DNA of 64,000 bases. Origin: Cardiobacteriaceae bacterium TAE3-ERU3. Its GTDB lineage: Bacteria; Pseudomonadota; Gammaproteobacteria; Cardiobacteriales; Cardiobacteriaceae. The position numbers were made by a program, and so were the translations under genes. The stretch is taken from assembly GCA_019218315.1 (NCBI GenBank), contig JAHUUI010000002.1:372001-436000 (forward strand). Direction: 5' to 3'. Of the stretch, positions 27,355 to 34,962 are shown in pieces. The notes below the pieces were generated by a model. That model saw nothing but the letters and a program-made list of their open reading frames with translations. It was not told the origin of the DNA and did no database searches. Position 1 is the first letter of the stretch. Each line of letters starts with the position of its first letter.

Positions 27355-27681
27355 TTAAAATGGCATTTTAAAGCCAGGTGGTAAATTCAGGCCTTCGGTC
27401 AAACCAGCCATTTCACGCTGAGTCATTTCTTGAGCTTTTTTCGCAGCATCACTGATTGCAGCTGCGATCAGTGCTTCAACCATATCTTTATCTTCAGTCA
27501 TCAACTCATCACTAAGCGCCACGCGTTCACAGCCGAAATGACCATTCATGGTCACCACAACCGCACCAGCACCAGACTGCCCCTCAACGGTCTTGTTACC
27601 CAGCTCTTCCTGCATACGCTGCATGTTTTCCTGCATTTCCTGGGCTTTTTTCATCATACTGCCCAATCCACCTTTCAGCAT
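27355..27681 (-). CDS. YbaB/EbfC nucleoid-associated protein
   Basis: 108 aa. The N-terminal helix MKKAQEMQENMQRMQEELGN and the VEGQSGAGAVVVTMNGHFGCERVALSDEL strand region are diagnostic. It is a homodimeric, low-specificity DNA-binding protein. It is coupled to dnaX with a 2-base gap and to recR. Confidence 0.95.
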   Translation of the reverse strand: MLKGGLGSMMKKAQEMQENMQRMQEELGNKTVEGQSGAGAVVVTMNGHFGCERVALSDELMTEDKDMVEALIAAAISDAAKKAQEMTQREMAGLTEGLNLPPGFKMPF

Positions 27682-27683
27682 AT

Positions 27684-29858
27684 TTAGCTCCTGTTATATT
27701 TTGGTTTAAGGGAAACGATACTGCCCGGAACAATCACAGCCCCCAGGCGCCTCTGTAAATCTTTAACGACGGGATGAGCGTGCATAGCTGCTTCTGCGCG
27801 GTTGCGCTCATCTATAATCGCTTGCTCTTGTAATATGGCCGGCGTTTCGTGCGCTGCATCCGCCACACAAACCACCTCACATTTAGCCTGTGTATAAGCT
27901 GTTAATGACTCTGACAGCAACGCAATAGTCTCATCTTCACCGGCAAGCATCATCGCACCATCAGCCAAACCAAGGGTTAACTGCGGTGGATGCCAACCAA
28001 GCACCACGCTATGCTCTGCAATGACGCCGGCTGCACCTGGCAAATCCAATATTGTCGTCAGCTGTGCCCAAGCATAAGGATCTTTCGCACAGTCATCCAG
28101 CCCGATACTTACTTCCTCAATGCGCTGATTATTGCTATTCGCTTCAGGTTCTGCGTCACTGAGTACAGCGTGATCTCTCTCACTCTTTACTGACGAATAT
28201 TCTGTTGGTTCTTCTTGAGCTTGCACCTGCTCAGGTACTGGCTCAATATTCTCATCAGGCGAAGCATTTTCTACTTTTGCTGAAGCCATTTCTTCTGGCG
28301 CTACGTTCTCGTCATTGGGCACAAAATTACTCACCGCAGAACGATCAGCATCTTGCTGCTTGGTAAGATTCGTTGTGACCACTGGCGACTTGGTTTCCAT
28401 CGCGTTGTCACTATCTATTGCTTTGACAGGCTCGCTATCAGCCTCATTTTCTTCGCCATGATCAAAGCTTGTAGATGGCTCAGGCTCATGGGACACCTCA
28501 GTATCGCCATAATTTGGCGCACTAACCCACGGAGGTGGCAATTCATCATCTGAAATTGGCGGTGCTGCGGCTTGTACTTGATTAACCTCATTGCCACTCT
28601 GCACAGCGTTGTGCACTACCGGTTGTAATTCATCTGTTTTTTTTTCTGCCGAGCTTGCTTCGTCGCTATCTTTTTCTTTAAGCATCGCCTCAAGATCATC
28701 AAGCGTCTCTACCTGCTTGCCCGGTGAAGCAGGTGCAACAGGAGGAATCTCACGCAACGTTGCCGGATCAGCTGTCGGTAAAAGTGGGCGCAAAGCAATC
28801 ATGCGCAGTAAGATCATTTCCACAGCCAAGCGTACATCAGGCTGGTAAGCAAGGCTTTGCCAGCCATCAGTTGCAATCTGATACCACAGCTGCACCAGCT
28901 CCACGGGCAGCCGCTCTGCTAGTAGTTTGATCTCATCATCAATTTCTCCACTAAAACGTTCCGCATCGAGCTGCGCGATCGTCACTTCCTGCAGCTGATA
29001 AAGCAAGCGCTTGAGTAAATCTTGATAGTCAGGAGCAAACTCATCAAGCGTATGCAGTACGCCACGTAAAGCTGGTGCGTCTGCATCAGCCAAAGTACCC
29101 ATGATGGCTCGAAGTTGCTGTGCAGGTACTGCACCAAGCAATTGTGCGACGTCTTTACTGCTGATAGCTCCTCGCCCATATGCAATGGCTTGGTCGAGCA
29201 AGCTCAAACTATCACGCATACTGCCTGAGCCAGCCTCTGCAAGCAGTTTTAATCCGTCTTGCTCATACTCAATATTGTCGTGGTCAAGAATTGCCTGCAA
29301 ATGCGCAACGATCTGCGCACTGGTCATGTTTTTTAAATGAAATTGTAAGCAACGAGACAGCACCGTAGCAGGCATTTTTTGCGGATCTGTCGTCGCGAGA
29401 ATAAATTTGACGTGTTTAGGTGGCTCTTCCAGCGTTTTAAGCAGTGCATTAAAGCTGCTGCGTGAAAACATGTGCACTTCATCAATCAGATAAACTTTAT
29501 AGCGCCCTTTAACCGGTGCATAAGGGACGTTATCAAGCAGCTCACGAGTATCATCAACGCCGGTTCTCGACGCTGCATCCACCTCAATTAAATCGGGAAA
29601 GCGGCCTTGATCAATCTCACGACAATGTTCGCACTCACCGCAAGGCTCAGCACTGACGCCATTAGTCAAGCAATTTAGGGATTTAGCAAAAATGCGTGCA
29701 ATAGTTGTTTTGCCGACACCTCGGGTACCGGTAAACAGATATGCGTGGTGGATACGGTCGTGATCAAGTGCATAGGTCAATGCCTGCGTAACATGCTGCT
29801 GACCAACCAGTTCATGAAAATTTTTCGGCCGCCACTTGCGTGCTAATACTTGATACAT
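27684..29858 (-). CDS. dnaX: DnaX, DNA polymerase III subunits tau/gamma
   Basis: 724 aa tau. AAA+ domain: Walker A GTRGVGKTTIA (about 44-54), zinc site CLTNGVSAEPCGECEHC, Walker B LIDEVHMFS, sensor 1 FILATTDPQ and SRC box LSRCLQF. Clamp-loader domain III follows to about residue 370. An acidic, low-complexity linker (about 385-590) then leads to a C-terminal alpha-polymerase-binding region. A nine-A tract at codons 405-408 could yield a truncated gamma form (separate entry). Tau tethers core polymerases in the replisome. Confidence 0.96.
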   Translation of the reverse strand: MYQVLARKWRPKNFHELVGQQHVTQALTYALDHDRIHHAYLFTGTRGVGKTTIARIFAKSLNCLTNGVSAEPCGECEHCREIDQGRFPDLIEVDAASRTGVDDTRELLDNVPYAPVKGRYKVYLIDEVHMFSRSSFNALLKTLEEPPKHVKFILATTDPQKMPATVLSRCLQFHLKNMTSAQIVAHLQAILDHDNIEYEQDGLKLLAEAGSGSMRDSLSLLDQAIAYGRGAISSKDVAQLLGAVPAQQLRAIMGTLADADAPALRGVLHTLDEFAPDYQDLLKRLLYQLQEVTIAQLDAERFSGEIDDEIKLLAERLPVELVQLWYQIATDGWQSLAYQPDVRLAVEMILLRMIALRPLLPTADPATLREIPPVAPASPGKQVETLDDLEAMLKEKDSDEASSAEKKTDELQPVVHNAVQSGNEVNQVQAAAPPISDDELPPPWVSAPNYGDTEVSHEPEPSTSFDHGEENEADSEPVKAIDSDNAMETKSPVVTTNLTKQQDADRSAVSNFVPNDENVAPEEMASAKVENASPDENIEPVPEQVQAQEEPTEYSSVKSERDHAVLSDAEPEANSNNQRIEEVSIGLDDCAKDPYAWAQLTTILDLPGAAGVIAEHSVVLGWHPPQLTLGLADGAMMLAGEDETIALLSESLTAYTQAKCEVVCVADAAHETPAILQEQAIIDERNRAEAAMHAHPVVKDLQRRLGAVIVPGSIVSLKPKYNRS
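28630..28646 (-). promoter_or_regulatory. Nine-A slippage tract in dnaX, candidate gamma-subunit frameshift site
   Basis: The coding strand reads GCA GAA AAA AAA ACA GAT, i.e. A9 at 28645-28637. A -1 shift (or one extra A in the transcript) after codon 407 gives AAC AGA TGA, so translation stops two codons later, leaving a 409-residue product that retains domains I-III. E. coli gamma is 431 residues and made in the same way. A small stem (TGCACA / TGTGCA) lies about 20 bases downstream of the tract. I see no Shine-Dalgarno-like stimulator upstream. Confidence 0.6.
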
Positions 29859-29993
29859 ACTCTCAACTTGGGTTTGGCAGCCTTTGCTGATTCGCAGCAG
29901 CTAACTTGGTTTCGCTCAACGAACTTGAACAAACACGCGCTGCATGGCTGGTAGATGACTATCCACTATTGGGACAAATTCTATCCTGAAAAG

Positions 29994-30103
29994 AGAGGCC
30001 TGCACCAGCATTCTTCGGCGCCCAGTTAAACCGCTACCGTTGCTTCCTTCCGGACCTGGCGGGGTTCGCGGCGCACCGTCGCGAAGCGCCAATGCAGACC
30101 AGA
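29994..30103 (-). ncRNA. ffs: 4.5S signal recognition particle RNA
   Basis: The minus strand contains the SRP domain IV core GCCAGGTCCGGAAGGAAGCA (GGTC / GGAAGGAAGCA internal loops). The flanks pair along the hairpin: GGTCTGCA on the 5' side with TGCAGGCC on the 3' side. Length is about 110 nt. A clear sigma-70 promoter lies upstream and a T-rich end (CTCTCTTTT) follows. Ends are estimated to within a few bases. The RNA works with Ffh to target membrane proteins. It sits about 135 bases upstream of dnaX. Confidence 0.93.
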
Positions 30104-30108
30104 GGCGA

Positions 30109-30136
30109 ATTATAGAGCAATTCACGATAGTGTCAA
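30109..30136 (-). promoter_or_regulatory. Sigma-70 promoter of ffs
   Basis: On the minus strand a perfect -35 TTGACA (30136-30131), 16-base spacer and perfect -10 TATAAT (30114-30109). The predicted start is around 30103. Confidence 0.88.
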
Positions 30137-30398
30137 ATGGGTTGTGCCTTTGCCGTAGCCACAAGATAACTTTCTATTGCCAATTAACCCTTTGCATTAC
30201 CTTTCAGTTAAGAATAACGCCGAAGTATATGGGGAGTCTGTAACTTTTAGGATCTCTTTGTTTCCTGTATGCTTTTGCCCCCAATTTGCTGGCTGAATAT
30301 ACTTTTCCAGTAGCATAAATTGGTTGTACAAACTTTGACAAAAAACAGTCAACAAATACAGTACAAACCATACATTACATTGATATTTAGGAGAAAAC

Positions 30399-30557
30399 AT
30401 GGATCTTTTACGTATTATTATCGCTATTTTTATTCCACCATTGGGCGTTTTCTTGCAAGTCGGCCTTGGCAAGGACTTTTGGATTAACCTCCTACTGACG
30501 CTGCTCGGCTATATTCCTGGGATCGTCCATGCAGTTTACATCATCGCCAAACGCTAA
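30399..30557 (+). CDS. Pmp3/YqaE-family small membrane protein
   Basis: 52 aa, below the usual ORF size limit. Two hydrophobic helices: LLRIIIAIFIPPLGVFLQVG with the Pro-Pro-Leu-Gly motif typical of UPF0057, and FWINLLLTLLGYIPGIVHAV containing the Gly-Tyr-Ile-Pro-Gly-Ile-Val-His-Ala signature. It ends YIIAKR. Strong TTAGGAG ribosome site 8 bases before the ATG. Members are small inner-membrane proteins induced by membrane or osmotic stress in several organisms; their exact activity is not known. It has its own terminator. Confidence 0.93.
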   Translation: MDLLRIIIAIFIPPLGVFLQVGLGKDFWINLLLTLLGYIPGIVHAVYIIAKR

Positions 30558-30576
30558 TAAGTTTGCGCGAAGCAGT

Positions 30577-30605
30577 AAAAAGACCGGCTCATTGCCGGTC
30601 TTTTT
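30577..30605. terminator. Bidirectional terminator after the Pmp3 gene
   Basis: Stem AAAAAGACCGGC / GCCGGTCTTTTT, loop TCATT. It lies 20 bases after the stop and serves the convergent minus-strand gene as well. Confidence 0.92.
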
Positions 30606-30633
30606 CATTTGGGATAACAAATAAACCACGTAA

Positions 30634-32181
30634 TTAGTCACATAAGAAACTGAGTACTAACCCTGACTTACTCATAACCACGGTACACTGCTTACCATTT
30701 CCACTAGGATGATAAGACTCACACCAGCTTGACTCAATCGGCTGCCCAGCTACAGTACACGTCGTTGGGCTGCTAAATTGCAATATCCCTTTTAATTCGC
30801 TGAATCCTTTTCCTGTAGGTACTGCGCCTTGCACTGATGTAGCACGAACCATATCCTGGCTAAGCTCAACAGGCTGGTCATTCTTCGCTGCGCGAAGTGC
30901 CTTCTGTGCTTCCCTACGCGCCTGCTCTGCAGCTTTTGCAGATGCTGCAGCTTCACGTGCAGCTTGCTCTTCCGCAGCTTTAGCAGCCAAGGCTGCTTGG
31001 CGTGCTTGTTCCTCTCTGGCCTTTTGCTCAGCTGCGGCACGCTCAGCAGCTGCTTTTTCTTGTGCAATCCTCGCTTGCTCCGCTGCTGCTTTAGCTCGTT
31101 CGGCTTCGGCTTTGGCCTGTGCCTCAACTAATGCTTGCTGACGTGCAGCTTGAGCTTGTTGTTGCTGACGCGCTTCCTCAGCCGCACGCTGTGCACTTTC
31201 TTGCTGCGCACGTGCCTGTGCTTCTGCTGCTTGCTGAGCCTGCACTTGTTGCTGCTTCAAGGCCAGTGCCTGAGCGCGTTGTTCTGCAGCCAGGCGTTCT
31301 TCTGCCTGATTCTTTTCTGCAGCAATGTCGAGCAGTTTCAATCTTCTTTCTTCAGCTTCACGCTGTTGCTCCGCTGCAATCGCAGCAGCTTCTGCTGCAC
31401 GACGCTCAGCTTCCGCTCTACGCTGCGCCTCTTCGCGTGCTCGCGCAATTTCCTTACGTCGCGCAGCTTCTTGTGCAGCGCGGCGTGCAGCACGCTCCGC
31501 ATCGCGTTTGGCTAATTCTTTTTTGTTCTTTTCATGCTCCATCATCATCAACTGATAAAGCAGCTGACCATCAATTTGGCGATAATCGGCAACAGGTAAC
31601 TGCCGCTCTTGACGGAATGCCTGCAAAGCAGTGATGGTATTTGGCCCGATAATGCCATCTGCCCCACCTGCATCAAATCCAAGATCCGTCAATTCCTGCT
31701 GCGTTTTCTTGATCACACGGCGATAGAAATCGGCCAACCAATCGTTATGCAATTTTCCATCTTCACTAAAACCATATTTTTTTTGATAGCGCTGTATGGC
31801 GGCCAGGCTGCGATCACCCAAATCACCATCAATAATACCTGCATCAAAATTTAAAAAACGCAATCCAGTCTGGATTAGCTTACCCATCGCCGGGCTGTAG
31901 CTGCCTTCGTTGTAACGATTTTCCTTACTGAGCGCATTGGCTATATTCGTGCTGCCGGCAAGCCTTGCACGATCATATAAAGTAAAGCCCCGTGGATCAG
32001 CAACGCTATCTCCACAAGCTTGGCTAAAGCGATCAAGGTTACTCGCTTCATCCACACGCAGTAATTCGCTCATCGCCTGCTCATCACACTTTTGTTGGCT
32101 ATTTTGTGCGACAGCTGCACCAGTACATATATGTAGTACAAAAAGTGTTGAAAGACTTAGTGGCGAGAATTTAAATGACAT
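30634..32181 (-). CDS. Secreted peptidoglycan-binding protein with long Ala/Glu/Gln/Arg coiled coil
   Basis: 515 aa. A signal peptide (to about residue 25, ...TGAAVAQ) and an N-terminal region with one Cys pair lead to two PG_binding_1-type modules (about 95-145 and 160-215: LRFLNFDAGIIDGDLGDRSL and LTDLGFDAGGADGIIGPNTI). Then comes a TolA-like helix of about 220 residues (220-440) rich in Ala, Glu, Gln and Arg. The C-terminal 75 residues hold four Cys (TTCTVAGQPIESSWCESY, GKQCTVV, FLCD) and probably form a disulphide-linked small domain. I know no characterised protein with this order. A periplasm-spanning tether is plausible. Confidence 0.75.
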   Translation of the reverse strand: MSFKFSPLSLSTLFVLHICTGAAVAQNSQQKCDEQAMSELLRVDEASNLDRFSQACGDSVADPRGFTLYDRARLAGSTNIANALSKENRYNEGSYSPAMGKLIQTGLRFLNFDAGIIDGDLGDRSLAAIQRYQKKYGFSEDGKLHNDWLADFYRRVIKKTQQELTDLGFDAGGADGIIGPNTITALQAFRQERQLPVADYRQIDGQLLYQLMMMEHEKNKKELAKRDAERAARRAAQEAARRKEIARAREEAQRRAEAERRAAEAAAIAAEQQREAEERRLKLLDIAAEKNQAEERLAAEQRAQALALKQQQVQAQQAAEAQARAQQESAQRAAEEARQQQQAQAARQQALVEAQAKAEAERAKAAAEQARIAQEKAAAERAAAEQKAREEQARQAALAAKAAEEQAAREAAASAKAAEQARREAQKALRAAKNDQPVELSQDMVRATSVQGAVPTGKGFSELKGILQFSSPTTCTVAGQPIESSWCESYHPSGNGKQCTVVMSKSGLVLSFLCD

Positions 32182-32193
32182 GTGGTTTCCTCT

Positions 32194-32811
32194 TTATTTA
32201 ATCCATTTTTCAAGATGCGTAGACAGTGTTTTACGCAATAAAAATGCCTGCAAGGCTAAAATCAAGGTGGCATTTTTAATCTCACCATTCAGCAGCCAAC
32301 TCAAAGCTGTGTCATAGGGAACACGATGAACAAGAATATCCTCGCCTTCCTCTAGCAGACCTGTATAACGTGCCGCGGCATCAGTATCAACTCGGGCAAA
32401 ATAAAAGTGAGTCTGGCCCGCACTACCTCCGGGGCTACCAAAATAGGTTTCCACATACTCCAATGCCTCAGCACGCAAGCCAACTTCTTCTTCTAATTCA
32501 CGCTGAATACATTCATCCGGTGTTTCCCCTGGCTTATCCATAAAGCCGGCTACAGCCTCAAGCTGCCATGGATGATGCCCTGCAACCATCGCACCAATGC
32601 GAAACTGCTCTATCAACAAGAATTCTTCTTTTACCGGATCATAGGGTAGCGCCACCACAACAAACCCACTGGTCGCCGAGCACTCACGCATAACCGGACC
32701 ACTGCACCCACCACGAAACAGTTCAAAATCCACCTCATAGCGGCGCAGTTTGAAAAAGCCGCGGTAGACATCCTCTTCTTTAAGCACCTTGAACTGATAT
32801 TGCATCGTCAT
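32194..32811 (-). CDS. nudF: ADP-ribose pyrophosphatase (NudF-type Nudix hydrolase)
   Basis: 205 aa. Complete Nudix box GFMDKPGETPDECIQRELEEEVGL. The upstream residues YRGFFKLRRYEVDFELFRGG and the C-terminal FYFARVDTDA match E. coli NudF, which cleaves ADP-ribose to AMP and ribose-5-P. It starts at the first or third codon (two Met two codons apart). It follows nlpD by 3 bases and is part of surE-nlpD-nudF. Confidence 0.9.
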   Translation of the reverse strand: MTMQYQFKVLKEEDVYRGFFKLRRYEVDFELFRGGCSGPVMRECSATSGFVVVALPYDPVKEEFLLIEQFRIGAMVAGHHPWQLEAVAGFMDKPGETPDECIQRELEEEVGLRAEALEYVETYFGSPGGSAGQTHFYFARVDTDAAARYTGLLEEGEDILVHRVPYDTALSWLLNGEIKNATLILALQAFLLRKTLSTHLEKWIK

Positions 32812-32814
32812 TCC

Positions 32815-33543
32815 TCAGCGTGGCACTGTACCGATAAAACCATATGGATTAACCGGTTTACCCTGTTTTCTCGTTTCAAAATGCAGTGACGGCGTATTTT
32901 GTGGGCTAATCCCCATTGTGGCAATCTGTTGGCCTTTTTGTACTTTCTGGTGCTCATTAACCATCGCTTGCTGTAAATAGCCATAAGCTGAAAGTGTGTT
33001 ATTACCATGATTAATAATAACCATGCGACCAAAGCCGGAAAGCCCTGTACCACTATAAGCAACTGTACCACTACTCGCAGCATAAATAGGCTGCCCCATA
33101 CTGCCGCTAATTTTCATGCCCTGATGGCCTGGCTTATTTGCATCAAATTCACGAGATACTTGACCACGAACAGGCCACTGCCAATCTGACAAACCAGCTT
33201 TAGTGACTTTTGGCGCTACTACGCGCTTACGTGCAACGCCAGTTGGCGGCTCCAAGCGCAGCTTACTTCCCGCCAAAATCCGGTTCGGATTATCAATCCC
33301 ATTCCAGCGCGCCAATTCCTGCAAATCAAGACCGTGCCGCCAAGCTATACCAAACAAAGTATCACCACGCTTGATGGTATAGCTTCCTTTTGCTGCCAGA
33401 GCACCTCGCTCACCATGCAATTGGTAGGCTTTTGATCCCCCTGAAGAGCAGGCAAAACTAAACAGCGCCAATGTGGCTATAGCAGCATGATACAGAGTTG
33501 TGCTTTGCTTGCGGGTATGCTTTTTTATTGCCATATGGCTCAT
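32815..33543 (-). CDS. nlpD: NlpD-like LysM/M23 lipoprotein
   Basis: About 242 aa from the ATG at 33543, which overlaps the surE stop (ATGA) and has an ideal GGAGGA site. A lipoprotein-like leader ends in FSFACSSGG. LysM near residues 55-97 (YTIKRGDTLFGIAWRHGL). C-terminal LytM/M23 domain (about 145-240). The metal site is degenerate: HQGMK where active enzymes have HxGxD, and PSLHFE lacks the first His of HxH. E. coli NlpD is also inactive and activates amidase AmiC in cell division. surE upstream supports nlpD; rpoS does not follow. Confidence 0.88.
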   Translation of the reverse strand: MSHMAIKKHTRKQSTTLYHAAIATLALFSFACSSGGSKAYQLHGERGALAAKGSYTIKRGDTLFGIAWRHGLDLQELARWNGIDNPNRILAGSKLRLEPPTGVARKRVVAPKVTKAGLSDWQWPVRGQVSREFDANKPGHQGMKISGSMGQPIYAASSGTVAYSGTGLSGFGRMVIINHGNNTLSAYGYLQQAMVNEHQKVQKGQQIATMGISPQNTPSLHFETRKQGKPVNPYGFIGTVPR

Positions 33544-34289
33544 ATATCCTCCAACCATCCACGAACATCATCTAACTGACGATGGCGGGTTAAATCAAAT
33601 TGTAACGGTGTAATCGATACGTAACCGTTTGTAACTGCATGAAAATCTGTTTCTTCACCTTCATCATTTACTTCGCCAGGTGGGCCAATCCAATACATTT
33701 TACGTCCGCGAGGATCTTTCGTTTCAATTAACGCACCAGCTTTACTACGAGAACCTAAAGTTGTAGTGCGAAAACCTTTGATTTCGGAGTATGGCAAGTC
33801 AGGGATATTAACATTGAGCAGTGTATTTGCTGGAAGCGGGTGGGCACGCAAATGGCGGAACAAATCAACGACAACCATAACAGCATCAGCAAAGTGCTCT
33901 GGATGATGGGAATCGCAAGAAACAGCAATTGCGGGTAAACCGAGATGCCGCCCTTCAAATGCAGCAGCCACCGTACCAGAGTACATCACATCATCACCAA
34001 GATTAGCGCCACGATTGATGCCAGAAATCACCATCTGTGGTTGTTCATCAAAATAACCACTTAGGGCAAGGTTCACACAATCTGATGGCGTCCCATCAAC
34101 ACTGTGAATAACCTCATCATGGCGAGTTACGGTCAGTGGACGACGTAGTGTCAGGGAATGGCTCGCACCACTACAATCGCGATCTGGAGCCATTACCACC
34201 AAACGCTCAACCTCTTTTTCCAGCGCCTTGGCCATCAGGCGTAGGCCTTCGGAAAGATAACCATCATCGTTGGACAATAATAAAAACAT
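33540..34289 (-). CDS. surE: SurE, 5'-nucleotidase/exopolyphosphatase
   Basis: 249 aa from the ATG at 34289 (MFLLLSNDDGYLSEGL), preceded by AAAGGG; the frame stays open to 34358 but that extension is unlike the family. Metal-site motifs: LLSNDDG, DRDCSGASHSLTLRRPL, GTPSDCVNLAL, SGINRGANLGDDVMYSGTVAAA. It dephosphorylates 5'/3'-nucleotides. In E. coli it lies in surE-pcm-nlpD-rpoS; here pcm is missing and nlpD follows directly. Confidence 0.95.
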   Translation of the reverse strand: MFLLLSNDDGYLSEGLRLMAKALEKEVERLVVMAPDRDCSGASHSLTLRRPLTVTRHDEVIHSVDGTPSDCVNLALSGYFDEQPQMVISGINRGANLGDDVMYSGTVAAAFEGRHLGLPAIAVSCDSHHPEHFADAVMVVVDLFRHLRAHPLPANTLLNVNIPDLPYSEIKGFRTTTLGSRSKAGALIETKDPRGRKMYWIGPPGEVNDEGEETDFHAVTNGYVSITPLQFDLTRHRQLDDVRGWLEDI

Positions 34290-34415
34290 ACCCTTTCTCG
34301 CAAAGAAAAACGTTAGCCAGTTTAGCGCAAGCCCACACCAATACACAATGAATATCACATTAGCTTCAAGGGCTTTATTCTAAGCTCACTTTTTCGGCTA
34401 TTTCATCGAGCGCAT

Positions 34416-34442
34416 ATTATAAAGTGTTATATCATAACACTT
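34416..34442 (-). promoter_or_regulatory. Zur-box-like palindrome over a -10 element, upstream of surE
   Basis: AAGTGTTAT-ATC-ATAACACTT (34422-34442) is a perfect 9-bp inverted repeat with a 3-base centre. It matches the gammaproteobacterial Zur core TGTTATAnTATAACA. Immediately beside it on the minus strand is TATAAT (34421-34416), so a bound repressor would cover the promoter. The first gene in that direction is surE, about 125 bases on. Confidence 0.5.
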
Positions 34443-34962
34443 ATGCATAGCCACATATATCCGTATAAAGTAGATGTGCCTATCTTGCTTTACCAAACGG
34501 CAACTCAAAGCCACCTAATAGGCAATCTTCATAGCAAAAAGTTCAGAACCAATAAATCAGTAAATAACTATCGACCACTACACAGCCATAATATTCTCTA
34601 CTGCCCTTGATCTCACTTTATTGCAACCGCTATAGAATTAGTCGATCCAAACAGTTTACGGGCTTGGCACTTTTTATTTAGCTGCGATGTAGATGCAAAT
34701 GATCAGCCAATTTGCATATCAAGGCACTCAATAAAAGCTTAATCCCTAGTTATATTAAGTAATACAGGCTCAGTGTTTGCTGTCATCCAACGTTAGCACT
34801 GATCAGCCTTAATTGAGTTAATCTACAGAAATTAAATAACCAATCAATATTTTCCAAGCAGTTTTTTACACGCAAACTTCCCATATAAAAGTAATGGTTT
34901 TCATTAGATGCTATTTACAGTAGGATTAATTTAACGTTTTAAAATTCAAACGAGGTATGACG
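34443..34962. other. 520-base intergenic stretch upstream of ppsA
   Basis: AT-rich DNA with no open frame that has a ribosome site, no strong hairpin with a T-run and no recognisable riboswitch. It probably holds the ppsA promoter and leader, but I could not place a convincing -35/-10 pair. Confidence 0.5.

Noticed and set aside
34661-34690. Possible sigma-54 promoter (TTGGCAC) upstream of ppsA
   Set aside because: The -12 GC is not at the required distance from the -24 GG.
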